A stretch of 64,000 nt of DNA from Metamycoplasma subdolum. GTDB taxonomy: Bacteria > Bacillota_I > Bacilli_A > Mycoplasmatales > Metamycoplasmataceae. Under the pieces are notes generated by a model. It saw only the letters and a program-made list of their open reading frames with translations. It was not told the DNA's origin and made no database searches. A program made the translations under genes and the position numbers. Below, in pieces: positions 1 to 9,209 of this stretch; position 1 is the first letter of the stretch, and the number at the start of each line of letters is the position of its first letter. The stretch is taken from positions 434,001-498,000 of the forward strand of contig NZ_CP137846.1 of assembly GCF_033546815.1 (NCBI RefSeq), given 5' to 3'.

Positions 1-1891
1 CATTATTTTTTCTTGCCATAACAAAGTCATCAGTAATATAACCTTTTTTATCAATATGAATAGTTGATTGAGTAAAGGTATAACCAATTTCTTCAATAGC
101 AGTTAAATAAATAGGTTCTGAAAAATCAACGTGACGATTTTTAACTCTAAAGTATGGGCTTTGTAAAAATCCGAAGCGGTCAATTTTTGCAAATGAAGCT
201 AAGTTTAAGATAAGCCCGATGTTTGGTCCTTCTGGAGTTTCAATTGGACAAATACGTCCAAAGTGAGTAGGGTGAACGTCACGAACTTCAAATTGAGCAG
301 TGTCTCTATTAAGACCACGTGGTCCAAGTGAAGTGATTCTTCTTTTGTTTGACATTTCAGCTAATGGATTACATTGATCCATAAATTGTGAAAGTTTTGA
401 GGTATTGAAAAATGATTTGAATTGATTGAAAATAGGTTTGTTATTTGTTGCATTTTTAGGTGTAATTTTATCAATATCTTTTGTAGCAATTCTTTCTCTT
501 GTATTTTTTTCAAGTTTAATTAAACCTACTCTAAATTGATTTTGTAAAAGTTCACCAATTGTAACGATTCTTTTATTAATAAGTGAATCTGGATCATCAT
601 CCATTCCAACTTTTTGAATTAAGTTGAAATAGTATGAAATTGTTGCAACTAAATCTGGAACTAAAAGGAAGTTTTCATCAGCAGTAGGATCGTTACCTAA
701 AACTTGCACTTTTCTGTCCAAGTTCATTTCATTTTCTGTTGAATAAATAAAGATTCTAGCAACTGAAAGACGTTTTGCTAGTTTTTCATTTCCTTCTACT
801 TCAAGTTGATTTCCATAAACATCTTCATCAATATCTGGTAAAGGATAAAGAGGAATAAGACCTGATTTAAAATCTTCGTGAATTTGTTTTGCTAAATCTT
901 GAGTTACATAAGTTTTTGCTTTATATAACACTTTGCCATCTTTTGAAATAATATCTTGAGCAAGATATGAGTTAGCAATTCTTTCAATAACATTTAATTT
1001 ACGGTTTAAAGTAAATCTTCCAGTTTCTGTTAATGAATAACGTTTTTCGTTAAATAGTGTTGAAGGAATTAAATTTTTTGCTCCTTCAGCAGTCATTCTA
1101 TCCCCTTTTCTAATTAAGCGGTAGATAACTTCTTGAGCGTCGCGAGTAATTTCTTCTTTGTCGCTTCCGCTAACTTTATCTCTTTTGAAAGTTTCAACAA
1201 GTTCAGGAATTTTTCCAAAAATTTCATAAATTCCTTCCTTGCTAAAACCAAGTGCTTTTAGAAAAGTTGTTAAATAAAATGATTTGTTTTTATCAATGTG
1301 AATTCTTACTGCATCTGGATTATGAGTAGTAATTTTGTGATAAATTTCAACTCATGAACCAACTTGAGGAATGATTTCAACTTTGTTAAATAAGTCGTTT
1401 GCTTGTTTGTTTCTTACGCCAACTCCAAAGTAAGCTCCGGTTGAACGAATAAGTTGAGAAACAATAACTTTTTCAGAACCATTAATGATAAAAGACCCAC
1501 CATAAGTCATGATAGGAATTTCAGCAAAAACAACTTCTGCTTCATCAATTTCACCAGTTTCAACATTAATTTGTCTTAGTTTTGCTTTAAGTTTTCCAAC
1601 ATAAGATGAACCTTTTTGTTTAGCTTCACGAATACATTCAAATTCTGATTTTTTAGGATGTTCAAAATATGCTGATTTAGCAACATATTCAATTCTTACT
1701 TTTCCAGGAATTTCAATTGGATAAATGTTTTTAAGCTCAGTTTCAATATCTTGTTTTAAAAACTTTTCAACTGAATTTCTTTGCATCTCTAGAAAATCAG
1801 GAGTTTCAAATTTCTTTTGACTAATTGAGTAGTCTCGTCTTAAGGTTATTGGTCCAAACTTTCTTATTTCATAATGTGATTTGTTTGCCAT
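1..1891 (-). CDS. rpoB: RNA polymerase beta subunit, 3' end outside window
   Basis: RpoB forms one pincer of the RNA polymerase core and much of the catalytic cleft. About 630 N-terminal residues are present and the frame is open to base 1, so the gene is cut by the window edge. The protein begins MANKSHYEIRKFGPITLRRD. The rifampicin-pocket region (LSQFMDQ, NKRRITSLGP, then RDVHPTHFGRICPIETPEG) lies at about bases 240-390. I start at 1891 because a GAGG Shine-Dalgarno precedes that ATG; an upstream in-frame ATG at 1903 would add four residues and lacks one. In-frame TGA codons (for example 1349-1351) encode Trp. It follows rplL after a terminator, so it may depend partly on readthrough. At E. 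coli position 526 it has Asn and at 531 Thr. Confidence 0.97.
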
Positions 1892-1990
1892 TCTGTACCT
1901 CATTTTTTTTAATATTTTTTTATTTTTTTGAGTAAAATATATTCAGTTTTTTTGGTGTTTTTAACCCTAAAAATTAAGGTATAAAAAGAT

Positions 1991-2019
1991 AAAAACGGGC
2001 TTGTGCAAAGCCGGTTTTT
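1991..2019 (-). terminator. Hairpin terminator after rplL
   Basis: On the minus strand, arms AAAAACCGGCTT and AAGCCCGTTTTT pair with one mismatch around a short loop and end in a T-rich run. The hairpin sits just past the rplL stop codon and before rpoB. It probably lowers transcription into rpoB relative to the stalk proteins L10 and L12. Confidence 0.75.
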
Positions 2020-2030
2020 AATTTTTAAGA

Positions 2031-2402
2031 TTATTCAATAACTACTTCAGCTTTAGCTTCAACTAGTTTAGCTTTAAGTTCTTCAGCTTCTGCTTTCTTA
2101 ATATCAGCTTTTAGAACTGCAGGTGCTGATTCAACCAATTTTTTAGCATCTAGAAGACCAATACCTAGAACGTCTTTAACAACTTTAATAACACCTAGTT
2201 TGTTTCCTCCGTCTGATTTTAAAGTAACTTTAAAACTGGTTTTTTCTTCAGCAGCTTCAGCAGCAGGAGCAGCAGCAGCTGCAACTACAGCGGTAGGATC
2301 AATTCCAAATTCTTCTTTTAATCCATTTACTAGTTCCATAACTTCTTTAATGTTCATTTCTTTTAATGCTGAAATGAATGCTTCTTTTGTTAATTTTGCC
2401 AT
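2031..2402 (-). CDS. rplL: Ribosomal protein bL12 (L7/L12)
   Basis: This is the multicopy ribosomal stalk protein that recruits the translational GTPases. It is 123 residues, normal for the family. The N-terminal dimerisation helices ([20 protein letters not shown]) are followed by an Ala-rich hinge at about residues 38-52 and a C-terminal globular domain carrying [20 protein letters not shown], the factor-binding surface. A GGAGA Shine-Dalgarno lies just before the ATG. It follows rplJ by 18 nt and ends at a terminator, the usual rplJL arrangement. Confidence 0.98.
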   Translation of the reverse strand: MAKLTKEAFISALKEMNIKEVMELVNGLKEEFGIDPTAVVAAAAAPAAEAAEEKTSFKVTLKSDGGNKLGVIKVVKDVLGIGLLDAKKLVESAPAVLKADIKKAEAEELKAKLVEAKAEVVIE

Positions 2403-2420
2403 TATATTTCTCCTTAAATT

Positions 2421-2921
2421 TTATTCAGCTTTAACTTTTCCTTGTTCAATTAGCATGTTAAGTCCAATTGCAATATTTCTAATTGGGCTGATAAGTGAAT
2501 TGCCAAGAATCATAAGTGCTTCTTCGTATGAAGGAAGTTTTGCAATTTCTTCTAGTTCTTTTGCATTTACTACTTTGTTTTCGTAAATTCCAGCAACAAG
2601 TTCAAGAGCAGGAAATTGTTTTTTGTTTTTGACTATAGCTTTTAAAGCATTTAGATCATCTTGTTTAGCAAAAGCATAAATGTTTTGACCAATTAAGCTT
2701 GCGTTAATGTCGCCAAATTTTAATGAATCAGCAGCAAGTTTAACTAATCTGTTTTTATACACTTTTAATAAAACGCCTTCGCCAGCTACAACATTTCTAA
2801 TTTGTTGCAAAGCTTTAACATCAAGAGTTTTATAGTTAAGTACATAAAGTGCTTTTGATTGATTTAAGTGATCAGAAATTTCTTTAACAACTAAACCTTT
2901 AGCGTCTCTTAGTGCGCTCAT
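2421..2921 (-). CDS. rplJ: Ribosomal protein uL10
   Basis: L10 anchors L7/L12 dimers to the 50S subunit and, with L12, represses its own operon by binding the leader RNA. It is 166 residues, the usual length. The N-terminal rRNA-binding domain begins MSALRDAKGLVVKEISDHLN, and the C-terminal tail (IAIGLNMLIEQGKVKAE) is the helix that binds L12 dimers. A strong AGGAGG Shine-Dalgarno precedes the ATG. The untranslated leader at 2944-3014 matches the known L10 leader fold. Confidence 0.97.
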   Translation of the reverse strand: MSALRDAKGLVVKEISDHLNQSKALYVLNYKTLDVKALQQIRNVVAGEGVLLKVYKNRLVKLAADSLKFGDINASLIGQNIYAFAKQDDLNALKAIVKNKKQFPALELVAGIYENKVVNAKELEEIAKLPSYEEALMILGNSLISPIRNIAIGLNMLIEQGKVKAE

Positions 2922-2943
2922 TTTCTCCTCCTAAATTATTTTT

Positions 2944-3014
2944 GCAATATGTAAAAAAAGTAAACATACTCGGTAACAAATTAAGCTAATGCAGTTACTG
3001 TCTTCATATATTGC
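2944..3014 (-). promoter_or_regulatory. L10 leader RNA (autoregulatory site)
   Basis: The rplJ leader can close with GCAATAT (3008-3014) paired to ATATTGC (2944-2950). Inside it, GAAGACAGTAAC faces GTTACCGAG, which resembles the Firmicutes L10-leader motif (AGACAGUA facing UACCGAG, around a kink-turn). In the known family the L10-(L12)4 complex binds here to repress the operon. The stem and motif are read directly; the family assignment comes from memory of the motif. Confidence 0.7.
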
Positions 3015-3020
3015 TTTTCT

Positions 3021-3029
3021 ATTTTAACA
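3021..3029 (-). promoter_or_regulatory. Extended -10 promoter of rplJL
   Basis: On the minus strand the sequence reads TGTTAAAAT, an extended -10 element (TG, one base, TAAAAT). It would start transcription near 3014, exactly at the base of the L10 leader stem. The tuf gene uses the same TGTTAAAAT element. Confidence 0.6.
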
Positions 3030-3077
3030 TAGAATTATTTTTTTTTCTTAAATTTAAATTATTTTTTAATTAAAAAA

Positions 3078-3107
3078 TAAAGCGTGTTTTTTAGTGAAAA
3101 CACACTT
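3078..3107 (-). terminator. Hairpin terminator after the nucleotidyltransferase-like gene
   Basis: On the minus strand, AAGTGTGTTTT pairs with AAAACACGCTT (11 bp, one G-U pair), followed by TATTTTTT. It lies just past the stop codon at 3113 and closes the ezrA-like/thiI/nucleotidyltransferase cluster. Confidence 0.75.
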
Positions 3108-3112
3108 AATTA

Positions 3113-4330
3113 TTAGCTTTGGTTGAACCGTTTATTTAATTCTTCAAGAGCAAAAAGCCTCTTGTCTTTTAGTTTATTTGTGTCACGAAAAATTGCAATA
3201 AATTTATCAATTTGTTCATTTTTTACACTAATGATTTTGCTTACTGGAATTTCATTAGGATGAGTTTTTTCTTCTAAAATTTCGTTGCAAATTTCATTTA
3301 ATGTGATTAAGCTTTTATCATTTAAAATTCAAAAAGAAAGAACATTTAAAACATCAGAAATAACTGCATTTATTGTATAAAGTTCGCTGAAATTTCTTTC
3401 AAATCATTCAGTTAAAAACAATAAGTTTTTCTCATTAAATTTTATAAATTTATTGTGTTCTCTTAAATACTGTAAAAGCATGTTTGAAATTAAATAATCT
3501 TTGGTTGCATTTATCATTTTTTTCTTATTAATTTTTCTTAAGGTTGCAACAAAATTAGCTTCAATAAATGCAATATCTAGAAATAAATTTTTAATCTTTT
3601 TATCAACATCAACTCTTTGTTCGGCAAGGCGATATAGCTCACAAATTTTAGACACTAAAATTCAGTAAATATTAGCAATGTTATAGCCTTTTAAACTATA
3701 AATATAATCTTCAGGAATAACTTGATTTTTTGCAATATCTAAAATTTGGCCAGTTTCTTTATATTCATATTTTTCAATTGCTAAATCTTTAAAAATAAGA
3801 TTAAAGTTTTCTTTTTCTTTTATAAGTTCGCTAGGATTTGCCTTCAAAGTTATAAAATCAATGTCATTCGTCTTTCTTCAAAATCTCTTTCAATTAATTG
3901 AAAGTGCAAGACTTCCTTGAATAACATAATCATGAGCGTTTAAGTTCATTTTTTGCAATATTTTTAAATTATCTTTATAAATTGAATTATGAGATTTTAA
4001 TTCCTTTGGAATTCTTTTAAAGCTCAGAATATAAAAGTCATTTAAGAATCTATGGGATAAAAATTCATTTTTTGGATAACTTTCAACAAATCTTATTAAC
4101 GAAAGTTTTCGCATTAAAAGTCAAAAAAGAACAAAAGAAGCTATAAAAATTAAAACTTCAATTGTTATTAAGATTTTAAAATTTATCTTTTTATATCAAA
4201 TTAATAAAACAAATGAAGTCAATATCAAAAGTAAAAACATTGAATAAAGAAAAAACAAACTTTTTGATTTTGTTGATTCTTTTTTATGTTTTTCATACAT
4301 CTTTTTTAAAAAAATTCTTTCTTCTTCCAA
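3113..4330 (-). CDS. Membrane-anchored protein with AbiEii-like nucleotidyltransferase signature
   Basis: This 405-residue protein is continuous only if TGA is Trp. The N-terminal third holds two hydrophobic segments (about residues 26-45, SLFFLYSMFLLLILTSFVLL, and 53-73). The cytosolic part contains GSLALSINWKRFWRKTNDID. That resembles the GGxAL...R.T.DID core of MNT-fold nucleotidyltransferases, as in AbiEii/AbiGii toxin-like proteins; note GS rather than GG. The rest is helical and charged with no family I know. The start is TTG at 4330, chosen because AGGAG lies six bases upstream and no in-frame ATG precedes the membrane segments. It lies 49 nt downstream of thiI. The function is unknown: it could modify a tRNA or protein, or be a toxin-like enzyme. 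No AbiEi-like antitoxin is adjacent. Confidence 0.6.
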
Positions 4331-4379
4331 TCCATTCTCCTATTAATTAAATTTTATCAAAGTAAAGGTTAATCAAAGA

Positions 4380-5531
4380 TTAATCATTTTTTAGTGAAAA
4401 CTTTTTGATTTCAACAAGATTTATTGCTTCATCTTCAAGTTCACTTAATTTATCAAGTTCTTTTTCAAGCCTTAATGCTTCTTCAATGTTTGGTCTAGTA
4501 ACTGGCGATTTAGGGGCGAAAAGTTCACAGGTTTCACATGCTTTTATTAATGAAATATTAAAAGTATTTATCGCTTTTGCTTTTTCAATTATTTCAAGCT
4601 TATCATATGTTAAAAGTGGACGAAAAATTGGTAAATCTACTACTTGAGAAATAGTGTGAATTGATTCTAAAGTTTGACTGGCAACTTGAGCTAAATTTTC
4701 GCCATTTGAAAGTGCTTTGATTTCATATTTTTTGGCAATATTTTGAGCAATTCTGTAAAAACTTCTTCTCATTAAAGTTATCTTATATTTTTGATTTGAA
4801 ACAAGAGAAAGATAGTTCATAACTTTTGAATAATTAATTTGAAATAGTAATGAATTACCTTGATAATGAGTTAAATTTTCAATAATTTGATCAACTTTTT
4901 CTACTGTTTTTTTATCAGTTTGTGGTGGGGTAATAAAGTTAATAAAATATACTTTCAACCCTCTTTTTTGTAATAAATTTGCTGCTACAGGTGAATCAAT
5001 CCCGCCGCTAATTAAATGTAAAACTTTGCCTGCGGTATTAACCGGCATGCCACCAAGGCCTTGAATATAATCACTAAAAATAAAGGTTCTAGCATCTCTT
5101 ACTTCAATATAAAATTTGATGTCGGGACTAGTTAAATTGACTGATTTATTTTTAAAATTTTTAAGTATTTGTTCGCCTAAAACTTTGTTAAGTTCATTGC
5201 TAGTTAAATCAAATTTTTTATCATGTCTTCTGCTTGCTATTGCAAAAGAATTAAAACTCTTCGTTTTTGCAAATTTCACTAATTCTTGTTTGATTATTTC
5301 AAGATCCGTTTCAACCTCTATAGCTGGTGAGTAAGAACTTATTCCAAAAATGAATTTTAGACTTTCCAAATTTTGGTTTGAATAAGTTGCAAATGCTCTA
5401 TCAAATTCAACTTTGAGTTCGTCTTTTTTAATATATAAAAGTAAGTTATCTTTTAGGGTTTTAATAAAATCTTTTTTATTTTCACCTTTTAAAGTTAACT
5501 CACCATATCTTATTAGAATTTTTGTATACAT
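4380..5531 (-). CDS. thiI: tRNA 4-thiouridine synthase ThiI
   Basis: ThiI adenylates U8 of tRNAs and transfers sulfur to make s4U. It is 383 residues, the short form without a C-terminal rhodanese domain, as in Bacillus. The order is an N-terminal ferredoxin-like/THUMP region (MYTKILIRYGELTLKGENKK), then a PP-loop ATP pyrophosphatase domain with SGGIDSP near residue 175, then a Cys-containing segment ACETCELFAPKSPVTRP near 335 that corresponds to the region of the sulfur-accepting cysteine. A GGAG site precedes the ATG. It lies 7 nt downstream of an ezrA-like gene, the same neighbourhood as in Bacillus. The cysteine desulfurase partner is not in the window. Confidence 0.95.
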   Translation of the reverse strand: MYTKILIRYGELTLKGENKKDFIKTLKDNLLLYIKKDELKVEFDRAFATYSNQNLESLKFIFGISSYSPAIEVETDLEIIKQELVKFAKTKSFNSFAIASRRHDKKFDLTSNELNKVLGEQILKNFKNKSVNLTSPDIKFYIEVRDARTFIFSDYIQGLGGMPVNTAGKVLHLISGGIDSPVAANLLQKRGLKVYFINFITPPQTDKKTVEKVDQIIENLTHYQGNSLLFQINYSKVMNYLSLVSNQKYKITLMRRSFYRIAQNIAKKYEIKALSNGENLAQVASQTLESIHTISQVVDLPIFRPLLTYDKLEIIEKAKAINTFNISLIKACETCELFAPKSPVTRPNIEEALRLEKELDKLSELEDEAINLVEIKKFSLKND

Positions 5532-5538
5532 TTTTCTC

Positions 5539-7242
5539 CTAGTTTAATTCACTACTTATATAATTTTGTATTTGTTTTATTGCACCTAAAATATTGTTAT
5601 TTTCAAGACATGAAATTAATACTTCATAAAGATTTTCTAATTGCTTATGGCTGCTAATTAGTGGACTTATTTTTTCAATAGTTTCTTCTACTATTTTTCT
5701 TCCTTCAATCAACATAGTAAATTCTAAAATTATTTTTTTATATAGCAATTCACATATTCTAAAATTTTCATTGCTTGTATCAATGTTTTTCTCTTTTATG
5801 TTTTTGAAAATTTCGCTTCTATAATGTTGAATTTTAGAAATTGATTGTTCTTGTTTTTCACTCAATGTCAATTCAAGTTCTTGAATCATTGCAAGCTTTG
5901 ATAAATAGATTTTTTCTAAAGTTTCAATTATTATTTTACCTTGTTTTTGAACATTTTTTTCTTGTCTGATATTATTAATTAATTCAGTCTGTTTTTTGAA
6001 AATTGATTCATAAAATTCAATAGTTTTTTTGACAGAATCAAGTCTTTCGAAATGAGTTAATTCTTCATGACTTTTCTTTCCTATTTTTAAGCCTTCTATT
6101 GAGTTGATTTTTTCCTTATATTCTTGAGTTTTTTTATCACTTAAATTTTCATTTTCCATAATCATAGATCTTAAATAAAGATCCATTTTTCTAACATCAT
6201 TTTGCAATGTCTTAATCTCTTCTTCTGAATCAATTAAGATTAAATTTGCAGCAACTTCTTGTTCTAAATTATTGAATCATTTTTGCAAAATTCTTATTAT
6301 ATTTATTAAATCATTTTTAACATTTTTTTCATTAGAAATTAAACTACTTGCAACTATATTTTGACGCAAACTTACAAGTTTTTCATAAAACAAATTTAGT
6401 GAATTTGTATTATATAAACTTTGATATTTTGATGATAAATTTGATTTAAATTTTGACTCAAATTTTATAATTTTTTCAATATATTTTGGCAATAAATTTT
6501 CAGCTAAAAAATAGTAAGTTTTCCCTCTTGAAATTATTATTAAAAACTCTTGGATTATTAAGTTTGCTTCATAAAAATTTTCTTTAATTTTTTCTGCAGA
6601 TAATTTTAAGAATTCATCTTTTTGAATAAATTTAATAAATTCTTTAAATCTTTCTTCTAAATCGTTAATTCTTGTGTGAAAAATTTCGTGCGTTTTTTTC
6701 CCTTCTTCACTTTTTAAATAAGTTTTAATCTTTCCATATATTGTTTTTAGTGGATCTAGCAAAGATCATATTTCTTTTGAAAATTGAATCTTGGCTTTCG
6801 CATAAACTATAAAACCATCAAAAACTTTTTTTGTTTTCAAAAATGGTTTTTTAACTTCATCGTTAAATAGCTTTTGAACTTTATGCAAGCAACTGAATTC
6901 AAACTTATTGTGATTTTTTTTGTGATTGCTAATCTTATTTAAAATTCTTTCAATGTGATAATTTATCTCACTTTGTAGATCGCGAAAAACATTAGTTTTT
7001 TTAGCAAGTTCAATTTCATATTCTTTATAAATTTCATCGTTTTGGCTAATTAGATTAAATTGATTATTGTTTTCATCAATAATTAAATATTTTTGAGCCA
7101 AATCCTTGCGAATTTCTTTAACTTTTTCAATCATTTTTTTAGGTTTAATCTTAATTAAATAAACAAAGATCATCGCGAGGCAAAGACCTAAAATTAAGAC
7201 TGAAAGAATTATTATTAAAACTAACATGTTTTTGCTAATCAT
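5539..7242 (-). CDS. ezrA: EzrA-like single-pass coiled-coil membrane protein
   Basis: EzrA is a membrane-tethered regulator of FtsZ-ring assembly in Firmicutes. This 567-residue protein has EzrA length (about 560) and layout: a transmembrane helix at about residues 6-30 (MLVLIIILSVLILGLCLAMI) followed by Lys-rich KIKPKK and then long charged helices across the whole cytosolic part. Three TGA-Trp codons split it if read with the standard code. It lies 7 nt upstream of thiI; ezrA lies next to nifS-like/thiI genes in Bacillus, and this synteny is my main support because coiled-coil sequence is weak evidence. A minus-strand TAAAAT at 7250-7255 lies 7 nt before the ATG, suggesting a leaderless message. 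Confidence 0.6.
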
Positions 7243-7323
7243 ATAATTAATTTTAAACTAAACAAAAAAGGGCAAACTATTCTTTATTAATAAATTTATA
7301 ATTTTTATATATAATTGTAAAAT

Positions 7324-7470
7324 ATGAAAAGCACCAAAAAGGTTTCACTTGCTTGTCAAGTATGTTTTAGAAAAAATTATTACACTAAAAAAAGTAACAG
7401 TGCAAGATTAGAAATAAAGAAATTTTGCTCATTTTGTAATAAACAAACAGAACACAAAGAGGAAAAGTAA
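7324..7470 (+). CDS. rpmG: Ribosomal protein bL33
   Basis: This is a 48-residue ribosomal protein of the 50S subunit. It has two CxxC pairs (CQVC near residue 11, CSFC near 35), so it is the zinc-binding form. The sequence starts [26 protein letters not shown] at 7310-7315 lies 8 nt before the ATG, leaving little or no leader. Its stop codon overlaps the secE start in TAATG. rpmG-secE-nusG is a conserved bacterial order. Confidence 0.93.
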   Translation: MKSTKKVSLACQVCFRKNYYTKKSNSARLEIKKFCSFCNKQTEHKEEK

Positions 7471-7703
7471 TGGATGAAATTAAAGAAGAAAAAATAGAAG
7501 ATAAAAAAGAAAGCAAACCAATTAAAGAATCAACTTTAAAAAACTTTGCAAAAGAAGTCAAAAGAATTAAATGACCAAAAAGTGCAAAGGCTTGAAAATG
7601 ATTTGGTATCACCATCGCTTTTTTGGTTGTAATGGCAATATTTTGTTTTTTAATGACATTGTTATTTTCTAGTGTTTGAAATGCAATTGGAATTAAATCA
7701 TAG
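7470..7703 (+). CDS. secE: Preprotein translocase subunit SecE
   Basis: SecE clamps SecY in the protein-conducting channel of the membrane. It is 77 residues, the short single-helix form typical of Gram-positives. It has the family motif KEVKRIKWPKSAKAWKWFG (Trp residues encoded by TGA) just before one transmembrane helix (ITIAFLVVMAIFCFLMTLLF). The ATG overlaps the rpmG stop. The first 25 residues are Lys/Glu-rich. Under the standard code it would appear truncated, which is why simple ORF finders miss it. Confidence 0.93.
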
Positions 7704-7711
7704 GAGTAAAT

Positions 7712-8293
7712 ATGGAAGATAAAGATTTTAAATGATATATGATTTCTACTGTTTCTGGTAAAGAAGACAATGTTATTGAATCTCTTAAAAATAAAATTAG
7801 TGCTAAATTTATGGATGAATTTTTTAGAGAAATTAGAGTGTTCAAAATGCCTCACTTATCAAACAGAGAACTTGAGAAAAAAACTAAAGGTGAAGAATAT
7901 ACTGTAAAGTATGTAAATATTTATAAGGGCTACATTTTTTTAAATATGGTAATGACAGACGAGGCTTGATATTTAGTCCGTAACACTCAATATGTAACAG
8001 GTCTTGTCGGATCAAGTGGTAAGGGAGCAAAACCAACTCCAATCTCAATGAAAACTTTTCAAAAAATGGTTGATAAAGAAGCTGAACTTATTGCTAAATT
8101 TGAAGCTGGTGATATTGAAACAGCATTCAAAGAAGGAACTGTTGTAAAAATTATTGCTGGACCTTTTAAAGAAGAAATTGGTGAAATAATTAAGAACAAT
8201 GACAACACTAAAAAAGCATTCGTTAATATTGAACTTTATGGAACAAAAACTCCTACTGAATTTGACTATGAAGATTTGGAAATTGTTGGTTAA
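7712..8293 (+). CDS. nusG: Transcription elongation/antitermination factor NusG
   Basis: NusG binds RNA polymerase, affects pausing and couples transcription to translation. It is 193 residues with start MEDKDFKWYMISTVSGKED, where Trp is TGA. The NGN domain includes FFREIRVFKMP and GYIFLNMVMTDEAWYLVRNT. The C-terminal KOW domain contains FKEGTVVKIIAGPFKEEIGE. A GGAG site 5 nt before the ATG overlaps the secE stop, so translation of the pair is probably coupled. The operon ends at the terminator at 8340. Confidence 0.96.
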
Positions 8294-8339
8294 ATAAAGC
8301 AGTTTTTCGGAAATTCAAATAATATTAAAATTAAGATTT

Positions 8340-8367
8340 AAGCCACAATGCTGGCTTATTTTTTTTA
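8340..8367 (+). terminator. Terminator of rpmG-secE-nusG
   Basis: AAGCCA (8340-8345) pairs with TGGCTT (8352-8357) around CAATGC and is followed by a run of T after one A. The stem is short, but the position just past nusG fits. Confidence 0.75.
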
Positions 8368-8404
8368 CTCTCCATATCCCTTAAAAATTTAGCAACTTTG
8401 AGAG

Positions 8405-8410
8405 TATAAT
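8405..8410 (+). promoter_or_regulatory. -10 box immediately before the DUF2779-like gene
   Basis: A perfect TATAAT ends 7 nt before the ATG at 8418, with no Shine-Dalgarno between. The transcript would begin at or next to the A of the start codon. Confidence 0.6.
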
Positions 8411-8417
8411 TATTTTT

Positions 8418-9194
8418 ATGAACAAGGTAGAAGTTTACATAGATTTTGAAGCAATTACAAATCCTTTTGCTTCAATTATAAAAGTTCCAAATGACACCCC
8501 ATTTGCTTATAGCATTGGGCTTTTAAATAAACAAAATTTATTTCAAAGTAGCACTTTTATTGTTGATTTTGGAAGACATTCTAATAAAAATTCTATCTTG
8601 GAAATTATTAAAAAATCAATCGAAAAAGATATCAAAAGAATTAATCCAAATGTAACAATGGAAGATGTAGTTTTTGTCGGTCACAACCCTGTTTTGGAAA
8701 GAAAAATTCTTTTAAAAATTTTCCCCGACAATGAAGTAATTGCACTTCTTCCTAAAATTAGAGGACAAGATATTTCTCTTTCAAAATTGGCTTACAAAAA
8801 GTTTAGCAACAAAAAGTTTTTTGTAACCTTGAAGGAAGAAATTTCAAAAAATGAAGGGCTAACATTTATTAAAAATCAAGTAATTGCAAAAGATGGAATG
8901 GCTGCAAATTATGCAGGTTACTTGCTCTTTTTAAATTCTGCTAAAGGGAATAAACAGACTGATAAAAGATACAAACTTTTTATTCCTATTAGTACAAGAA
9001 TTTTAATAAATGAAATAAGAAATTACTCACGTGATGATGTTTTAAAAATGTGCTATGTTATAAATATAGAAAATCTTGAACATGAAATGAAAAAGATCCA
9101 ACTTAAGGATAGACTAATTAATTTAATTAAAATATTAGATATAAACAAAGATCTAAAAGTTAGCGAACTTATTGAAAAAATTTGAGAAATGTAA
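8418..9194 (+). CDS. DUF2779-like protein with DEDDy exonuclease-type motifs
   Basis: This 258-residue protein starts MNKVEVYIDFEAITNPFASI. DFE at residues 9-11 fits exonuclease motif I. FVGHNPVLERKILL resembles motif II, with Glu where Asp is usual. NYSRDDVLKM resembles the Y-x3-D motif III. The spacing and the DFEA...PFAYS wording recall DUF2779 proteins, which are common in mycoplasmas. I therefore infer a 3'-5' exonuclease fold, substrate unknown. It ends after IEKIWEM, where Trp is TGA at 9183. It is followed 15 nt later by a MATE transporter, and a shared transcript is likely. Confidence 0.55.
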
Positions 9195-9209
9195 AAGAAA
9201 TGAGAAAGC

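Noticed and set aside
2200-2586. Plus-strand open frame opposite rplL/rplJ
   Set aside because: It is antisense to two certain ribosomal genes and looks like reverse-complemented Ala codons. It has no ribosome-binding site.
3113-7242. Apparent series of broken genes
   Set aside because: Every break is a TGA in one constant frame at a plausible Trp position, so these are intact genes under the mollicute code.
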